Shown piece by piece: positions 16,143 to 16,568 of a stretch of DNA of 16,568 nt (the stretch's first letter is position 1; each line of letters opens with the position of its first letter). The stretch covers positions 1-16,568 of the forward strand of contig JAFTCU010000330.1 of NCBI GenBank assembly GCA_017454585.1. Direction: 5' to 3'. The notes beneath the pieces are model-generated. The model worked only from the letters and a program-made list of their open reading frames with translations, ran no database searches and was not told where the DNA came from. This DNA comes from Thermoguttaceae bacterium. Lineage in GTDB: Bacteria; Planctomycetota; Planctomycetia; Pirellulales; Thermoguttaceae. Both the position numbers and the translations under genes were made by a program.

Positions 16143-16568
16143 ATGCTTGCAAATCGAATCTTTCCGTGCCTGGACGTTCATTGCGGCCGGGTCGTCAAAG
16201 GGACCCACTTTTTGAACCTCCGCGACGCCGGCGACCCGGTCGAAGTCGCGAAACGGTACGAAGCCGCCGGGGCCGACGAGCTGGTTTTTCTCGACATTAC
16301 GGCCAGCTACGAAGAACGCGGGATCATGATCGACGTCGTGCGCCGCACCACGCAGGAGTGCTTCATGCCCGTCACGGTCGGCGGGGGGATCCGGACCATT
16401 GAGGACATTCGCGCGCTTCTGAACGCCGGGAGCGATAAAGTCTCGATCAACTCGACGGCCGTGAAAAACCCGGACCTGATCCACGAGGCGGCGCGGAGGT
16501 TCGGCTCGCAGTGCATAACGGTGAACATCGACCCCAAACGTGTAAAACGCCCGGAAGGAAGCGAATTC
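16143..16568 (+). CDS. hisF: Imidazole glycerol phosphate synthase subunit HisF (3' end cut by window edge)
   Basis: The first 142 codons of HisF, the cyclase half of the enzyme that makes imidazole glycerol phosphate and AICAR in histidine synthesis, using ammonia from HisH. The TIM-barrel start is textbook: [20 protein letters not shown] with catalytic Asp11, [46 protein letters not shown] with the first phosphate site, [12 protein letters not shown] and [14 protein letters not shown], whose Asp matches the second catalytic aspartate. The full protein should be about 250-260 residues. It is close behind the HprK-related gene (22-nt gap), so the two are probably cotranscribed. No Shine-Dalgarno is seen before the ATG. 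Confidence 0.96.
   Translation, partial: MLANRIFPCLDVHCGRVVKGTHFLNLRDAGDPVEVAKRYEAAGADELVFLDITASYEERGIMIDVVRRTTQECFMPVTVGGGIRTIEDIRALLNAGSDKVSINSTAVKNPDLIHEAARRFGSQCITVNIDPKRVKRPEGSEF

Noticed and set aside
16563..16568. The window ends exactly in an EcoRI site (GAATTC), which might mark a cloned fragment.
   Set aside because: GAATTC also occurs inside the window (for example near 24, 2449 and 10571), and hisF simply runs off the edge, so the end looks arbitrary.

Overview
The window reads as bacterial chromosome, most likely from the Planctomycetota. The support is: a ribosomal alpha-operon block in the order rpmJ-rpsM-rpsK-rpoA-rplQ without rpsD; an L17 carrying large insertions; a protein of the HYExAFE type, a family I know from planctomycetes; and many genes with no recognisable Shine-Dalgarno sequence. 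The phylum call is an inference (about 0.7), because no search could be run. All genes look chromosomal; no phage, insertion sequence, plasmid or CRISPR signal was found.

Layout. At the left edge is the C-terminally truncated gene of an ABC-F ATPase (uup, minus strand), divergent from the ribosomal block (1785-4865, plus strand). The gaps in that block are unusually wide (94-282 bp). Each holds a candidate RNA hairpin, and the rpoA-rplQ gap also holds an inverted-repeat element. A bidirectional terminator separates rplQ from a convergent, divergent-sequence MurE-type ligase (murE). Upstream of murE on the same strand is the HYExAFE-type protein, which has a possible PD-(D/E)XK nuclease signature. 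After an AT-rich gap come a TPMT/TehB-like methyltransferase, acpS, and a long acidic single-pass membrane protein. That protein has FxFG-type repeats at its N-terminus and exactly 28 copies of a six-residue EEPAPA-type unit at its C-terminus.

The right third holds a convergent TPR lipoprotein, an initiator-like tRNA-Met, an oxygen-dependent protoporphyrinogen oxidase (hemG/hemY type) divergent from scpB, an HprK-related kinase A, and the first 142 codons of hisF at the edge.

The genes do not form one pathway. They cover translation and transcription (ribosomal block, initiator tRNA, ABC-F), envelope and lipid metabolism (MurE-like ligase, AcpS, lipoprotein), haem synthesis, chromosome organisation (ScpB) and histidine synthesis. 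Promoters are well preserved: several have 16-bp spacers and a recurring GG-TA-AAT extended -10 region. The promoter of the acidic membrane protein matches that of the ribosomal block at 24 of 29 positions, which suggests strong expression. The most unusual items are that membrane protein, the possible nuclease active site in the HYExAFE protein, the altered motifs of the MurE-like ligase, two inverted-repeat elements made of AT-rich short repeats, and a possible two-state RNA fold before rpsM.
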